DNA of 64,000 nt from Pseudofrankia inefficax (GCF_000166135.1 NC_014666.1:5332001-5396000); one strand, 5' to 3'. Numbered from the stretch's first letter, positions 16,120 to 26,400 are shown. Program-made: numbers and translations. The notes: generated by a model not told the origin, from the sequence alone.

Positions 16120-17211
16120 ATGACCACCGTCCCCGTCCGGGAACACCGGCCGGCCCGGCCCACACGGTTCGTGGCCGCGAGGTTCGCCGCCTCCGGCGAG
16201 CTGGGCGGGCTGACGCTCGCCGGCGCGATCGGCCTGGCCGCGACCGCTGTCGGCGCGGCCTGCCCGGTGCTCGGCGCGCCCGTCGTCGCGGTCGTCGGTG
16301 GCGCCCTGCTCAGCCCGCTCGCGCGGCGGTGGCGGGGTGTCGTTCAGCCCGGTCTCGACATCGCCCGGGTGCGCCTGTTGCGGTTGTCCGTCGTCTTGCT
16401 GGGCGCCCAGCTGTCGCTGGGTCAGGTGGCGCACGCCGGAGTGGCCTCGCTGCCGGTCATGCTGACCACGCTCGCCGCCTGCCTGGCCGGCGCGGCCCTG
16501 CTCGGTCGAGGTCTGCGGGTGGGCCGCGACCTGCGCGTCCTCATCGGGGTCGGCACGGCGATCTGTGGCGCGTCGGCGATCGCCGCCACGAGCCCGACGA
16601 TCAGAGCCAGGGACCCCGACGTCACCTACGCCGTCTCGACGATCTTCCTGTTCAACGTGGCCGCCGTGCTGGTCTTCCCGCCGCTCGGGCACGCGCTCGG
16701 CCTGAGCCCGAACGGGTTCGGCCTCTTCGCCGGGACGGCGGTCAACGACATGTCCTCGGTCGTCGCCACGGCCGGCAGCTACGGCCCGGCCGCCGCCCAG
16801 CAGGCCGTCGTGGTCAAGCTCGTCCGCACCCTCATGATCATTCCGATCGTGCTGACGCTGGGGGCGCTCGTGCGCCGCCGGGAGGCCCCGGCCGGCCCGG
16901 CCGCCGCGACGCGCCGCCGGCCAGGGCGCGGGGGGCTGGTCGTCGCGCGCCGGGCCGCCCGTCTGGTTCCCGGGTTCCTGGTCGGGTTCGTCCTGGTGGC
17001 GGCGGCCAACTCGGCCGGGCTGCTCCCCGCCGCCAGCCAGGAGCCGCTGCGTCGCGGCGCGATGGTTCTCATCGCTGTCGCCCTCGCCGCGATCGGTCTC
17101 GCCACGGACGTCGCCGCGCTGCGCCGCACCGGGGGCCGGCCGCTGCTGCTCGGTCTGCTGCTGTGGGTGACGGTGAGCGTGACCAGCCTCGCCGTCGCCA
17201 GGGTGGTGTGA
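16120..17211 (+). CDS. YeiH/UPF0324-family putative sulfate exporter
   Basis: A 363-residue integral membrane protein with about nine or ten hydrophobic helices, for example LTLAGAIGLAATAVGAACPV, LLRLSVVLLGAQLSLGQV and MLTTLAACLAGAALLG. The family signature lies around VGTAICGASAIAATSPTIRA and GLFAGTAVNDMSSVVATAG. UPF0324 members are annotated as putative sulfate exporters; firm transport data are scarce. The ATG at 16120 is preferred over the TTG at 16105. The gene overlaps a downstream LysR gene by four bases and has a T-N11-A box upstream, the same gene pairing as yeiH-yeiE in enterobacteria. Confidence 0.87.
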   Translation: MTTVPVREHRPARPTRFVAARFAASGELGGLTLAGAIGLAATAVGAACPVLGAPVVAVVGGALLSPLARRWRGVVQPGLDIARVRLLRLSVVLLGAQLSLGQVAHAGVASLPVMLTTLAACLAGAALLGRGLRVGRDLRVLIGVGTAICGASAIAATSPTIRARDPDVTYAVSTIFLFNVAAVLVFPPLGHALGLSPNGFGLFAGTAVNDMSSVVATAGSYGPAAAQQAVVVKLVRTLMIIPIVLTLGALVRRREAPAGPAAATRRRPGRGGLVVARRAARLVPGFLVGFVLVAAANSAGLLPAASQEPLRRGAMVLIAVALAAIGLATDVAALRRTGGRPLLLGLLLWVTVSVTSLAVARVV

Positions 17212-18149
17212 CACGCTGTCCGGCGATGCCGCTCCCGAGCTGGGCCACGGATCTGGCGACGCTCGACCTGCTGCTGTCGGTCGCCGAGACCGGCAGCGTC
17301 GGCGGCGCCGCGCGGGCGCACGGCATCAGCCAGCCCAGCGCGAGTGAGCGGCTGGCCCGGCTGGAACGGCTGTTCGGCGTCCCGCTGCTGGTCAGGACCC
17401 GGCGCGGCAGCACGCTGACCCCGACCGGCGAGGCCGTCGTCGCCTGGATCCACCCGGTCGTCGACGCGGCGCAGGCGCTGGCCGACGGTGTGCTCTCGCT
17501 GCGGGCCGACCAGCGGGCCCGTCTGCGCCTCACGGCCAGCCTGACCGTCGCGGAGTACCTGCTGCCCCGCTGGCTGCTGGTGCTGCGACGCGGTCACGCC
17601 GACCTGGAGATCTCGGCCAGCGTCGCCAACAGCGCGGACGTCTGCGCGGCGATCCGGTCCGGCCGGGCCGATCTCGGTTTCGTCGAGTCGCCCGACGTCC
17701 CGGCCGACCTCGGCCGCCGGGTCGTCGGCACGGACGGCCTCGCGCTCGTCGTCGCCGCCCGCTACCCGCTGGCCGCGCGGGCCGACCGGGACCTGCGCGC
17801 CGGCGACCTCGTGGATGTCCCGCTGCTGCTGCGCGAGCCCGGTTCCGGCACCCGCGAGACGTTCCTGCGGGCCCTTGCCGGCGCCCTCGGGCGCACTCCG
17901 TCGATCCCCCGGGCGACCAGCCTCGGCTCGACGGCGACGATCCTGGCCACGGTCCGCGCGGGCGGCGGCGTGGGCGTCGTCAGCGCCCGGGCGGCGGCGG
18001 CCGGCCTGGCCACCGGTGAGCTGGTGCGGCTCCGGGTCGCCGATCTGGCCCTGGAGCGGCCACTGCACGCCGTCTGGTCCGGCCAGGCCCCGAGCCCCCT
18101 GGCCGCGGAGCTGATCGACCTCGCGATCAGCCTGCCGCCCTCGGACTAG
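17208..18149 (+). CDS. LysR-family transcriptional regulator
   Basis: About 313 residues. The winged HTH is at the N-terminus (LDLLLSVAETGSVGGAARAHGISQPSASERLARLERLFG, about residues 20-58), followed by a linker helix and a periplasmic-binding-like effector domain (LRLTASLTVAEYLLPRWLL, then GLALVVAARYPLA). The GTG at 17208 overlaps the transporter stop (GTGA); an ATG at 17226 would shorten it by six residues. It probably senses a sulfur compound or other anion and acts at the T-N11-A box at 16043-16063. The gene ends just before a stem-loop shared with the convergent MaoC-like gene. Confidence 0.92.
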   Translation: MTRCPAMPLPSWATDLATLDLLLSVAETGSVGGAARAHGISQPSASERLARLERLFGVPLLVRTRRGSTLTPTGEAVVAWIHPVVDAAQALADGVLSLRADQRARLRLTASLTVAEYLLPRWLLVLRRGHADLEISASVANSADVCAAIRSGRADLGFVESPDVPADLGRRVVGTDGLALVVAARYPLAARADRDLRAGDLVDVPLLLREPGSGTRETFLRALAGALGRTPSIPRATSLGSTATILATVRAGGGVGVVSARAAAAGLATGELVRLRVADLALERPLHAVWSGQAPSPLAAELIDLAISLPPSD

Positions 18150-18159
18150 CGCCGCCCAG

Positions 18160-18180
18160 GCCGCTCCAAGCCGGAGCGGC
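18160..18180. terminator. Bidirectional stem-loop between convergent genes
   Basis: GCCGCTCC and GGAGCGGC pair perfectly around AAGCC, between the LysR stop and the MaoC-like stop. There is no T-run, so it may stabilise 3' ends rather than act as a strong intrinsic terminator. Confidence 0.5.
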
Positions 18181-18668
18181 TAGTAGCGGATCGTCGTCCG
18201 CACTCGGGTCTTGACGAGCTCGTCGTGCTGGTTCGTCCATTCGGTCAGGACGTACAGGTAGAGGGTGAGGCCGTTGCGCCCCTGGCGTTCCTCCCAGTGG
18301 GTCAGCTGGGACCGGGTGGTGATGACGTCGCCGGGCCGCATCTTCACGCCGAACTTCTCGGTCATCCCGCCGTTGAGGGTGTTCTCGCCCTTCTTGACCT
18401 CCTGGCCAGGAACGGCGCCCATCATGACCGGCCTGGTCATGGACCAGGCGAACGGGTTGAAGTCCTCCGGGGCGATGATCCCGCCCCATCGGGTCGACCT
18501 CGCGTACTCCTCGTCCCAGTAGATCCGCGGCGGCGTCTCGTCCCAGTACACCGCGATGGCCCACTTGCGGATGTCCGAGGCGGAGATCGGGTAGGAGACC
18601 TCTTCGTCGATCCACACGCCCTTCTGGGCCTCAAGTTCAGGCGTTACCAGCGTCTCGAGGTGCGTCAT
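18180..18668 (-). CDS. MaoC-like dehydratase, FAS1-type N-terminal hot-dog domain
   Basis: A 162-residue single hot-dog protein. The stretch DIRKWAIAVYWDETPPRIYWDEEYARSTRWGGIIAPEDFNPFAW matches the N-terminal half of MaoC-like acyl dehydratases, and the segment FGVKMRPGDVITTRSQL is the central-helix and strand region. The catalytic D-x4-H signature of active hydratases is not obvious in this half; partners that carry it often lie nearby, but none is seen here. It could form a heterodimeric hydratase with a protein encoded elsewhere. It stands alone between two stem-loops. Confidence 0.75.
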   Translation of the reverse strand: MTHLETLVTPELEAQKGVWIDEEVSYPISASDIRKWAIAVYWDETPPRIYWDEEYARSTRWGGIIAPEDFNPFAWSMTRPVMMGAVPGQEVKKGENTLNGGMTEKFGVKMRPGDVITTRSQLTHWEERQGRNGLTLYLYVLTEWTNQHDELVKTRVRTTIRY

Positions 18669-18729
18669 CGTTTCCTTCGGTCCACGGACCCGCGGACGTT
18701 CTCCCCGCCCCGGGCGCGACCGTCGCGGC

Positions 18730-18763
18730 GGCAGGCCCGGGGCCGGGTGGCCGCGGGCCTGCC
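18730..18763 (-). terminator. Stem-loop downstream of the secreted hydrolase gene
   Basis: GGCAGGCCCG (18730-18739) and CGGGCCTGCC (18754-18763) form a perfect 10-bp stem with a 14-base loop, 14 bases past the stop at 18777. No T-run is present. Confidence 0.45.
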
Positions 18764-18776
18764 GGTCTCGTGCGGT

Positions 18777-20714
18777 TCAGGGTGCTGTCTGGACGATCGG
18801 GAGCTTGGCGGTGACGGTCAGGGCGAACGTCGTGCTGATGCCGTTGCTGGGCCGGGCATACGGGCCGTCGGAGGAGAGCAGCTCCAGCTTGGGACGGTGC
18901 CCGGCAGCGAAGGTATAGGCATTGCCGTCCAGCTGGAAACCGATGGTGCCCGACTGGTTGGCCGTCACCCGGTAAAGACCGCGGCTGACGAGGATCTGGG
19001 TCCCGGTGGGGCTGACGTCCCACAGCCGGGCGTCCAGCTGGCCATCCGGGCCGGTGTGCTGGATGGACGCGGTGACCTGGGGCATGCCGGCCAGGGTGTC
19101 CGCGTGCGTGAGAGCGGGCCCGAGGACGACGATGCTGTTCGGCTGGATCAGGGCCGGCGAGGTGGCGCAGGGGTTCGAGGTCTGCAGGGCCTGCGAGAAC
19201 AGCGAGCCGAACTGGGAGCTGCCGCCGCCGCCCAGGATGGACAGCAGGCTGGACGGGTCGACGGTGCCGTTGACGAGGCCGGTGAGGACGTCACCGACGG
19301 TGCCCGGCAGGATGCCGATCACCGGGTCCTGGCCGACCTGGCCGAGGTAGTTCAGGCCGCTGGAGGTCGTCGACTGCGGCAGGGTCAGGCTGAAGCTGAG
19401 CGTGCCGGGGTGCGCGGCGCCCCAGGAGGCCGCGGTGATCGGCGCCGGGGTGGCGCTGCCGGCGGGGCAGGACATCGGTGACAGTGCCACCGAGCCGGGT
19501 GCCGGCCCGGTGCCGGTCCCGCGCAGCTTGGCGTCGAAGAACGCCGAGCCGGCGTCGACCAGCCGGTCCACCACGTCCGAGCGGTTGCTCGCGCCCGGGT
19601 GCCCGGTGTCGGCGAGCTGCAGCGACACGTCCGCGCTCGGGCTGGCCGCCCGGGCCTGGTTGAACAGGGCCAGGCCCTGCTGGGCACCGAACAGGTTGTC
19701 CGTCCAGCCGTTCTCGATCAGCATCGGCGTCGGCGCGCCGGGGATGCCCGTCGTGCCCTTGTACTTCAGCGCCTCGACGAGGCCGGTGACGGCGCTGCCG
19801 GAGTACGGCTCGCCGGCGAGCAGCGTCTTGTACCAGGTCGTCAGGTCGGCGCCGGGATCCGTGCCGGCGGGCGCGACCTGGCCGAGCAGGTCGGTGATCA
19901 GGTAGAGGAAGCTCGTGTAGGACAGCTTCGACACGCCCACCGGGGAGGTGTCGGCCGCGTAGCTCGGCGGGGCGGTGTCGGTGGCGCGGCCGTTCGGGAC
20001 CAGCGCGGTGGCCAGGTCGGCCCAGCCCCAGCGCGGGTAGGACGCGGCGATGTGCAGGGGCGCGCCCGCCGGGCTCGTCCACGGGGCGAAGCCGCCGCTG
20101 GGCAGCTCGATCCGGTTGTTCAGGAACGCGAGCTGGGCCGCGGTGCCACCGCCGTACGAGATGCCGGTGACGCCGAGGGCCGACGGGTCGGCGACGCCCT
20201 CGTCGACGAGGGTTCCCAGCAGTTGCTGGATGTCGCGTGCCTCGTAGCGGGCGTCGTCCAGGTGCACCCATCCGGCGGCGCAGCCGGCGCTGGTCTTGGA
20301 CGCCGAGCCGCAGGAGTTGCCGAAGCCGCGGGCCGTCGGGGTCACCACCGCGTAGCCACGCTGGGCGTAGTAGTTGGTGTTGTAGTGGTAGGTCAGGGCC
20401 TGCGAGCCGGTCGCGGAGGTGTCCTCGAACGCGGTCTTGTCCTCACCCAGGCCGTGCATGATCACGATCGTGGGGAACGGCCCGGACCCGGTGGCCGGGA
20501 GCGTCACGTCAACGTCCAGCGGAGTGCCGTCCCAGGACGCGACTCGCCCGCCCAGGTCGGCGGTCGGGCAGAAACGCACCCCGTTCTGCGCCGTGCAGGC
20601 GTGCCCGAACGGCGTCACGTCCGCACGGGCCACGGCCGTGTCCAGCACGACGGCCAGGCTCGCCGCGATCGCGCTCGCGGCAACCGCTCCCATCACTCTC
20701 CATAATCGTCTCAT
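18777..20714 (-). CDS. Secreted CocE/NonD-family alpha/beta hydrolase (Xaa-Pro peptidase-like)
   Basis: About 645 residues. A signal peptide (RRLWRV, then AVAASAIAASLAVVLDTAVARA) directs export. The hydrolase domain has an oxyanion turn after FPTIVIMHGLGEDKT and the nucleophile elbow GVTGISYGG, as in Xaa-Pro dipeptidyl-peptidase/cocaine-esterase proteins. GHPGASNRSD further on is a possible His region. The C-terminal third is beta-rich and jelly-roll-like (LDARLWDVSPTGTQILVSRGLYRV), typical of CocE. It likely cleaves an ester or peptide outside the cell. The ATG at 20714 is used; a GTG lies one codon upstream. A TetR-like palindrome precedes it. Confidence 0.85.
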   Translation of the reverse strand: MRRLWRVMGAVAASAIAASLAVVLDTAVARADVTPFGHACTAQNGVRFCPTADLGGRVASWDGTPLDVDVTLPATGSGPFPTIVIMHGLGEDKTAFEDTSATGSQALTYHYNTNYYAQRGYAVVTPTARGFGNSCGSASKTSAGCAAGWVHLDDARYEARDIQQLLGTLVDEGVADPSALGVTGISYGGGTAAQLAFLNNRIELPSGGFAPWTSPAGAPLHIAASYPRWGWADLATALVPNGRATDTAPPSYAADTSPVGVSKLSYTSFLYLITDLLGQVAPAGTDPGADLTTWYKTLLAGEPYSGSAVTGLVEALKYKGTTGIPGAPTPMLIENGWTDNLFGAQQGLALFNQARAASPSADVSLQLADTGHPGASNRSDVVDRLVDAGSAFFDAKLRGTGTGPAPGSVALSPMSCPAGSATPAPITAASWGAAHPGTLSFSLTLPQSTTSSGLNYLGQVGQDPVIGILPGTVGDVLTGLVNGTVDPSSLLSILGGGGSSQFGSLFSQALQTSNPCATSPALIQPNSIVVLGPALTHADTLAGMPQVTASIQHTGPDGQLDARLWDVSPTGTQILVSRGLYRVTANQSGTIGFQLDGNAYTFAAGHRPKLELLSSDGPYARPSNGISTTFALTVTAKLPIVQTAP

Positions 20715-20752
20715 CACGCAACGTCCTCCCAGTGGGCCTACGCCCGTTGTTA

Positions 20753-20768
20753 CCTACCGGTCAGTAGG
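20753..20768. promoter_or_regulatory. Candidate operator upstream of the secreted hydrolase
   Basis: CCTAC (20753-20757) and GTAGG (20764-20768) flank CGGTCA, about 40 bases upstream of the gene start. The ACYGACCGGTAG-like sequence resembles sites bound by TetR-type repressors in actinobacteria. No adjacent regulator gene was found. Confidence 0.35.
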
Positions 20769-21578
20769 AACCGTGGGACGGAAGGATGCCACGGGGATTG
20801 CGCCTATGTCACCCAAAAGGGGGTAGAGGCCGACATGTGCGCTGGTCAGGCGCACGGCGGTTAGGGAAGGGCGACGCGACCGGTCAGCGCGAGGCCACGG
20901 TGAACGCGCTTCTCGCCCGGCGTCCCCACCCAGGAATCCGCGGCGTGTAGATACTTCCGAGCCACCAAAGCGAGATTCGCGTCCCTTTGAAATCTCAGTT
21001 TGCTCCCCTATGCTCCGGTCCACCCGAGGAATGCACGGCGACCGTCGGCGACCACGTCGGGCACGAGCGAAAGATTATCGGACACGCACGGTTTCCTGCG
21101 CAACAAATCCGGCCTGCCCGCACCGCCAGGCAGGCGAGACGTCCAACAGAACGGCGCCTCCGCGACAAGGGGCCCGCGACACCAGGGCAACTGATCTTGG
21201 ATGCCTGCCGGCGCGTCAGCGTCAACACGCAGGCGACCAGCACAGCAGCCCTGATCTCGCCCGCCGGCGGAATCTCAACCGGTTGTCATCGGTCATAGGC
21301 GCTCCTGTCGATTTCTGGACACTTCGCCAAGGTTTTCCGTGCGCCGCTGACCTACGCTTGGCCTGCCCGGCTGAAACCCTGGCCTGGAATCCGGCGACGC
21401 GCTCCTGGAAGCGTCGATGTGAACCAGCCACGGCACCGGTACTCCTTTCCTGCGCGAAAAGCGACACGCAGCTGTTCGCTGGCCCAGGGAAGGCAGGGAA
21501 GGCCTCGCATCGACGGAAGATCGCCACCGGACCGGCCCATGGCCGGCCGGCTGGGGGGACAGGCTTGGAGGACAGGAA
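20769..21578. other. Long intergenic region ahead of the lipid/PKS cluster
   Basis: About 810 bases hold no gene I can support; open frames here are short, mutually overlapping and lack family-like sequence. Base composition is a little lower in GC than the flanking genes. GGTCATAGGCGCTCC at 21291-21305 repeats exactly the left part of the LysR-type box at 16042-16056. Being upstream of the acyl-AMP ligase, it probably contains the promoter of the PKS cluster, but I cannot place -35 and -10 boxes with confidence. Confidence 0.5.
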
Positions 21579-23447
21579 ATGTGTGGGGTTCGCATGGCTC
21601 CAAGCGGCGGCCGGGCGACCGGGGACGCGTTCACGTCCGTCCCGCTGCCCGAACAGCTGGCCGCACGCGCTCAGGGCGAGCCTGACCGGGTCGCCCTCAC
21701 CTTCGTCGACTACGCCGTCGACCGGGCCGGCGCCGCCACGTCGCTGACCTACGCCCAGCTGTTCGAGCGGGTGTGCGCGTTCTCGACCCGGATCGCGGCC
21801 CGCCAGGAGCGGGGCTCCCGGCTGGCGATCAGCGCCCCCCAGGGGCTCGACTACGTGGTGGCGTTCCTCGGCGCGCTGCGCGCCGGCATCGTCGCCGTTC
21901 CCCTGTTCCCACCCGATCTGCCCGGGCATTCCGGCCGGCTGGACGCCGTCTTCCGCGACTGCGAGCCGGCGGCCGTCGCCACCACCCGGGCAGCGTTGCC
22001 GGCCGTGCGGGAGTTCCTGGCGGGGCAGGACCGGCCCATCGACGTCGTGGTCATCGACGACGCGGCGGGCGACGGCGCGGCCCCGGGAACCGCCGAGCCG
22101 GTGGGCCGCGTACCGGACGCGCTCGACGCGGACGACGTCGCCTACCTGCAGTACACCTCCGGCTCCACCCGGTCGCCGGCCGGGGTGCTGATCTCGCACC
22201 GCAACATCGCCGTCAACGCCGCCCAGGCCGCGGCCGCCTACAGCCAGGGCCGTGGCCCGGGGCTGACCCTGGTCAGCTGGCTCCCGCTGTTCCACGACAT
22301 GGGCCTGGTCCTCGTCGTCGGTGGCTGTGTCGCCGGTGGCTACCCGGCCGTGTTCATGGACCCGGTCGCCTTCCTCGCCAGGCCGGTCCGGTGGCTGCGG
22401 CTGCTGTCGTCGAGCCCTGGCGCCGTGACGTCCGGCCCGAACTTCGCCTTCGACTTCTGTGCCAGCCGGGTCTCACCCGAGGACGCCGCCGGCCTGTGGC
22501 TGGGCGACGTCGCCGCGATCGGCAACGGCGCGGAGCCCGTCCAGGCAGGCACCATCGACCGCTTCGTCCGCAGGTTCGCCCCCCAGGGACTGCGCCGGGA
22601 GGTCATCCGGCCGGCCTACGGCCTCGCGGAGGCGACGGTGTACGTCTGTGGGTCCACCGACGGGACCCCGGCCCGGGTCCTGCGGGTCGACCAGGAACGG
22701 CTCGGTGCGGGTGAGCTGGTGGTACTGGCCGGGGACGCCGACCGCGACGCGCCCCCGGGCGAGACCCACACCCTGGTCTCCTGCGGCCACCCGGTCGGGC
22801 AGCGGCTCGCGATCGTCGATCCCGCGACGTCCCGGGTGCTGCCGGACGGAAGGGTCGGCGAGATCTGGGTCCACGGCCCCAACGTCGCGCAGGGGTACTG
22901 GGGCAACCCGGAGCTGTCCGCGACGACGTTCGGGCAGTGGCTCGCGCCGGGCGGCCCCGCGGCGCCCGCTCACGGTGGCGGCGTGGTCGAGCGGGCCGAC
23001 GGCCTGCCCGTCGGCCCCTGGCTGCGCACCGGTGACCTGGGCGTCCTCGCCGGCGGCGAGCTGTTCGTCACCGGCCGGCTGAAGGACGTGATCGTCATCG
23101 ACGGCCGCAACCACTACCCGCAGGACGTGGAGGCGGCCGTCGAGGCCGTCCACGACGCGCTGGGCCGCCACCGCACGGCGGCCTTCTCCGTGCCGAGCGA
23201 CGACGGCGAGCGGGTCGTCGTCGTCGCGGAGATCTCCCGGCGCGCGCTCGACGGAGGGTGGGACCCGACCACCGTCACGCAGGCGGTCCGCCGGGCCGTC
23301 TCCGACCGCCACGGCCTCGCCGTCCACGACGTCGTGCTCACCCGGCCCGGCTCCGTCCCGCGCACCACCAGCGGGAAGATCGCGCGCCGCGCGAGCCGGC
23401 AGCGCTACCTGGCCGGCGGGTTCGCCCGGGTGGGGAACCCATCATGA
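21579..23447 (+). CDS. Fatty acyl-AMP ligase (FAAL, FadD32-like)
   Basis: A 622-residue adenylate-forming enzyme that activates a fatty acid as acyl-AMP for loading onto an acyl carrier protein. The P-loop YTSGSTRSPAGVLISHRN, the SWLPLFHDMGLV block, GPNFAFDFC, YGLAEATVYVCG and RTGDLG...FVTGRLKDVIVIDGRNHYPQDVE are all characteristic of FAALs rather than CoA ligases. The terminal catalytic lysine is in TTSGKIARRA. GGAGG lies seven bases before the ATG at 21579. Its stop overlaps the PKS start by four bases (ATGA), and the PKS begins with a carrier domain, so direct acyl transfer to that domain is expected, as between FadD32 and Pks13. Confidence 0.93.
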   Translation: MCGVRMAPSGGRATGDAFTSVPLPEQLAARAQGEPDRVALTFVDYAVDRAGAATSLTYAQLFERVCAFSTRIAARQERGSRLAISAPQGLDYVVAFLGALRAGIVAVPLFPPDLPGHSGRLDAVFRDCEPAAVATTRAALPAVREFLAGQDRPIDVVVIDDAAGDGAAPGTAEPVGRVPDALDADDVAYLQYTSGSTRSPAGVLISHRNIAVNAAQAAAAYSQGRGPGLTLVSWLPLFHDMGLVLVVGGCVAGGYPAVFMDPVAFLARPVRWLRLLSSSPGAVTSGPNFAFDFCASRVSPEDAAGLWLGDVAAIGNGAEPVQAGTIDRFVRRFAPQGLRREVIRPAYGLAEATVYVCGSTDGTPARVLRVDQERLGAGELVVLAGDADRDAPPGETHTLVSCGHPVGQRLAIVDPATSRVLPDGRVGEIWVHGPNVAQGYWGNPELSATTFGQWLAPGGPAAPAHGGGVVERADGLPVGPWLRTGDLGVLAGGELFVTGRLKDVIVIDGRNHYPQDVEAAVEAVHDALGRHRTAAFSVPSDDGERVVVVAEISRRALDGGWDPTTVTQAVRRAVSDRHGLAVHDVVLTRPGSVPRTTSGKIARRASRQRYLAGGFARVGNPS

Positions 23448-26400
23448 CGCGACGCCCCGGACCGACCGAGCCGGAGCTGCGGGCCTGGCTCACCCGCGAG
23501 GTCGCCCGCCTGGTCGGCACGCGGGCCGAGTCGATCGACCCGTTCCAGCCGCTCGGCGAGCTGGGCCTGGCGTCCCGCGCCGCGGTCGCGCTGGCCGGCG
23601 ACCTCGAGGACCTGCTCGACATGACCCTTCCGGCCACGCTGGTCTGGGAGAACCCGACCATCGCCGCCATCGCCGCGCGGCTGGCGGCGCTCGGCTCCGA
23701 GCGCGAGGACGGCGACGTCCCGCGCGTCGCGGCGGTCCCGAGCGGCGAGCCGGTGGCCATCGTCGGCATGGGCTGCCGGCTGCCCGGCGGGTCGGCCGAC
23801 CCGGAGGCGTTCTGGGCCTTCCTCACCGCCGGCGGCGACGGCGTCCGCGCGGTGCCGGCCGGCCGGTGGGAGCACTTCGTCGCCCAGGGCTCGCCGTCGG
23901 CCGCGGAGCTGGCCGGGCTGGGCAGGTTCGGTGGGTTCCTCGACGACGTCGCCGGCTTCGACCCGGGGTTCTTCGGCATCGCGCCGCGCGAGGCCGAGCT
24001 GATGGACCCGCAGCACCGGCTGCTGCTGGAGGTCGTCTGGGAGGCGCTGGAGAACGCCGGCATCACCCCGGACTCGCTGCGCGGCACGCCCACCGGGGTG
24101 TTCGTCGGCCTGAGCCTCCTGGAGTACGGCCACCTCACGGCCGCGGACCTGACCCGGATCGAGGCCCACACGTCCACCGGCGCGGCGATGTCGCTCGCGG
24201 CCAACCGGATCTCCTACACGCTGGACCTGCGCGGCCCGTCGATCGCCATGGACACCGCCTGCTCGTCGTCCCTGGTCGCGGTCCACACGGCCTGCGCGAG
24301 CCTGCGGTCCGGCGAGAGCGCCACCGCGATCGCCGGCGGCGTCAACCTGCTGCTCGCCCCGGCCGTCTCCGCCGCGTTCGCCTCGGCCGGCCTGCTGGCG
24401 CCGGACGGGCACTGCAAGGCGTTCGCGGCGTCGGCCGACGGGATCGTGCGCGGTGAGGGCGCGGGCGTCGTCGTGCTGAAGCGGCTGTCGGACGCGCGGC
24501 GCGACGGCGACCGGATCTGGGCTGTCATCCGCGGTTCGGCGGTGAACTCCGACGGGCGCTCGAACGGGATCACCGCGCCGAACCCGCGGGCGCAGGAGGC
24601 CGTCCTGCGCGCGGCCTACCAGGCGGCCGGCGTCGACCCGGCCGAGGTCGACTACGTCGAGGCGCACGGGACGGGCACCCCGCTCGGCGACCCGATCGAG
24701 GCCACCGCCCTGGGCGCCGTCGTCGGAGCGGGCGCGGGCCGCAAGGCCGACCGCCCGCTGCTGATCGGGTCGGTCAAGACCAACCTCGGGCACCTGGAGG
24801 CCGCGGCCGGCATCACCGGCCTGATCAAGGTCGCGCTCGGCCTGACGCACGGCGTGATCCCCGCCAGCCTCCATTTCGACGCGCCGAGCCCGCACATCCG
24901 CTTCGACGAGGCGGGGCTGCGGGTCGTCACCGAGCCCCACCCCTGGCCCCGCGTCGCCGGGCGCCCGGCCCGTGCCGGCGTCTCCGGCTTCGGCTTCGGC
25001 GGGACCAACGCCCACGTCGTCCTGGAGGAGTGGCCCGCCGGCGGGCCGAGCGTCGCCGAGGCCCCGACACCGGACGACCGGGCGGCGGACGCGGCCAGGA
25101 CCCTCCTGCTGTCCGGCGCCGACCCGGCCAGGATCCGGCGGCAGGCCGCCCGGCTCGCCGGCTGGCTCGACGAGCCGGCCGGGCGGATCGCGCGCCCCGC
25201 CGACGTCGCCGCGGTCCTCGCGCGCCGGCACTCCTACGACGCGCCGGTGAGCGCCGCCGTCGTCGGCCGGACCCGCGGCGAGCTGGCCGACGTCCTCTCC
25301 GCGCTCGCCGGGGAGGCCGACCACCCGGCCGTCGTCGCCCCGGCGCCGACGGCGCGGCGGCGGGCACGCGCCGACGGGCCGGGCACCGTCTGGATCTTCT
25401 CGGGCCAGGGCTCGCAGTGGGCCGGCATGGGTCGGCGGCTGCTCGCGACCGAACCCGACTTCGCCGCCGCCGTCGACTGGGTCGAACCCGTCCTGGCCCG
25501 CCACACGGGCCGCTCGCTGCGGGCCGCCCTGACCGGAGCGACCCCGTTCGAGGGGCTCGAGGCCATCCAGGTGGTGCTGTTCGGGACGCAGGTCGCCCTG
25601 GCCAGGCTGTGGCGCTCACGCGGACTGGAGCCCGCGGCCGTTCTCGGGTTCTCGATGGGCGAGGTCTCGGCGGCGGTCGTGTCGGGCGCGCTCGACCTCG
25701 ACAGCGCCGCCCGGGTCATGGCGACCCGGGCCAGGCTGCTCACGTCGCTGGAACGGGACGGCCGCGGCGAGCTGGCCATGGTCGAGCTGACCGACGCCGA
25801 GTGGGACGCGCTCGCGCCCGACTACCCGGACGTCGCGGTCAGCGTCTACACCAGCCCCACGCAGCGTGCCGTCGGCGGCGACCCGGACCAGCTGCGCGCG
25901 CTGTGCGCCCGGGTCGAGGCGATGGGTCACGCCGTGTTCCCGATGAGCATTCCCGGCGGGGCGCACTCCAGGGCGGTCGACGTCCTGCTCCCCGAGCTGA
26001 CCAGCGAGCTGTCCGACATCGCCGGGCGGCAGCCGGCCGTGGCCTTCTACGGCACCACCCTGGACGACCCGCGCGCGCGGCCCGCCTTCGACGCCGACTA
26101 CTGGGCGGCGAACGCCCGCCGGCCGGTCCGCTTCGCCCATGCCCTGGCCGCCGCCGGCGCGGACGGCCACGACACGTTCCTGGAGGTCTCGCCGCACCCG
26201 ATCGGGGCGCGCGCGGTGCGCCAGACCCTCGGCGCCGGGCGGGTGACCGTCGCCGGAACGCTGCGCCGCGGGACCGACGACCAGGTGACGTTCCGGGCCA
26301 ATCTGGCCCGGCTCGCCCTGGCCGGCGGCGACGCCGGGGCCCGGGCCGCGCTCGACCGTGAGACCGGCGGCCCCGGCCCGGCACGGCGGGCACCCGAGCC

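Noticed and set aside
21222-21298. A 24-codon minus-strand frame ending CWSPAC, considered as a cysteine-type leader peptide
   Set aside because: It has a start and a ribosome-like site, but the next gene on that strand begins about 500 bases away with no attenuator hairpin or sulfur gene. Its start merely falls inside the 15-base repeat.
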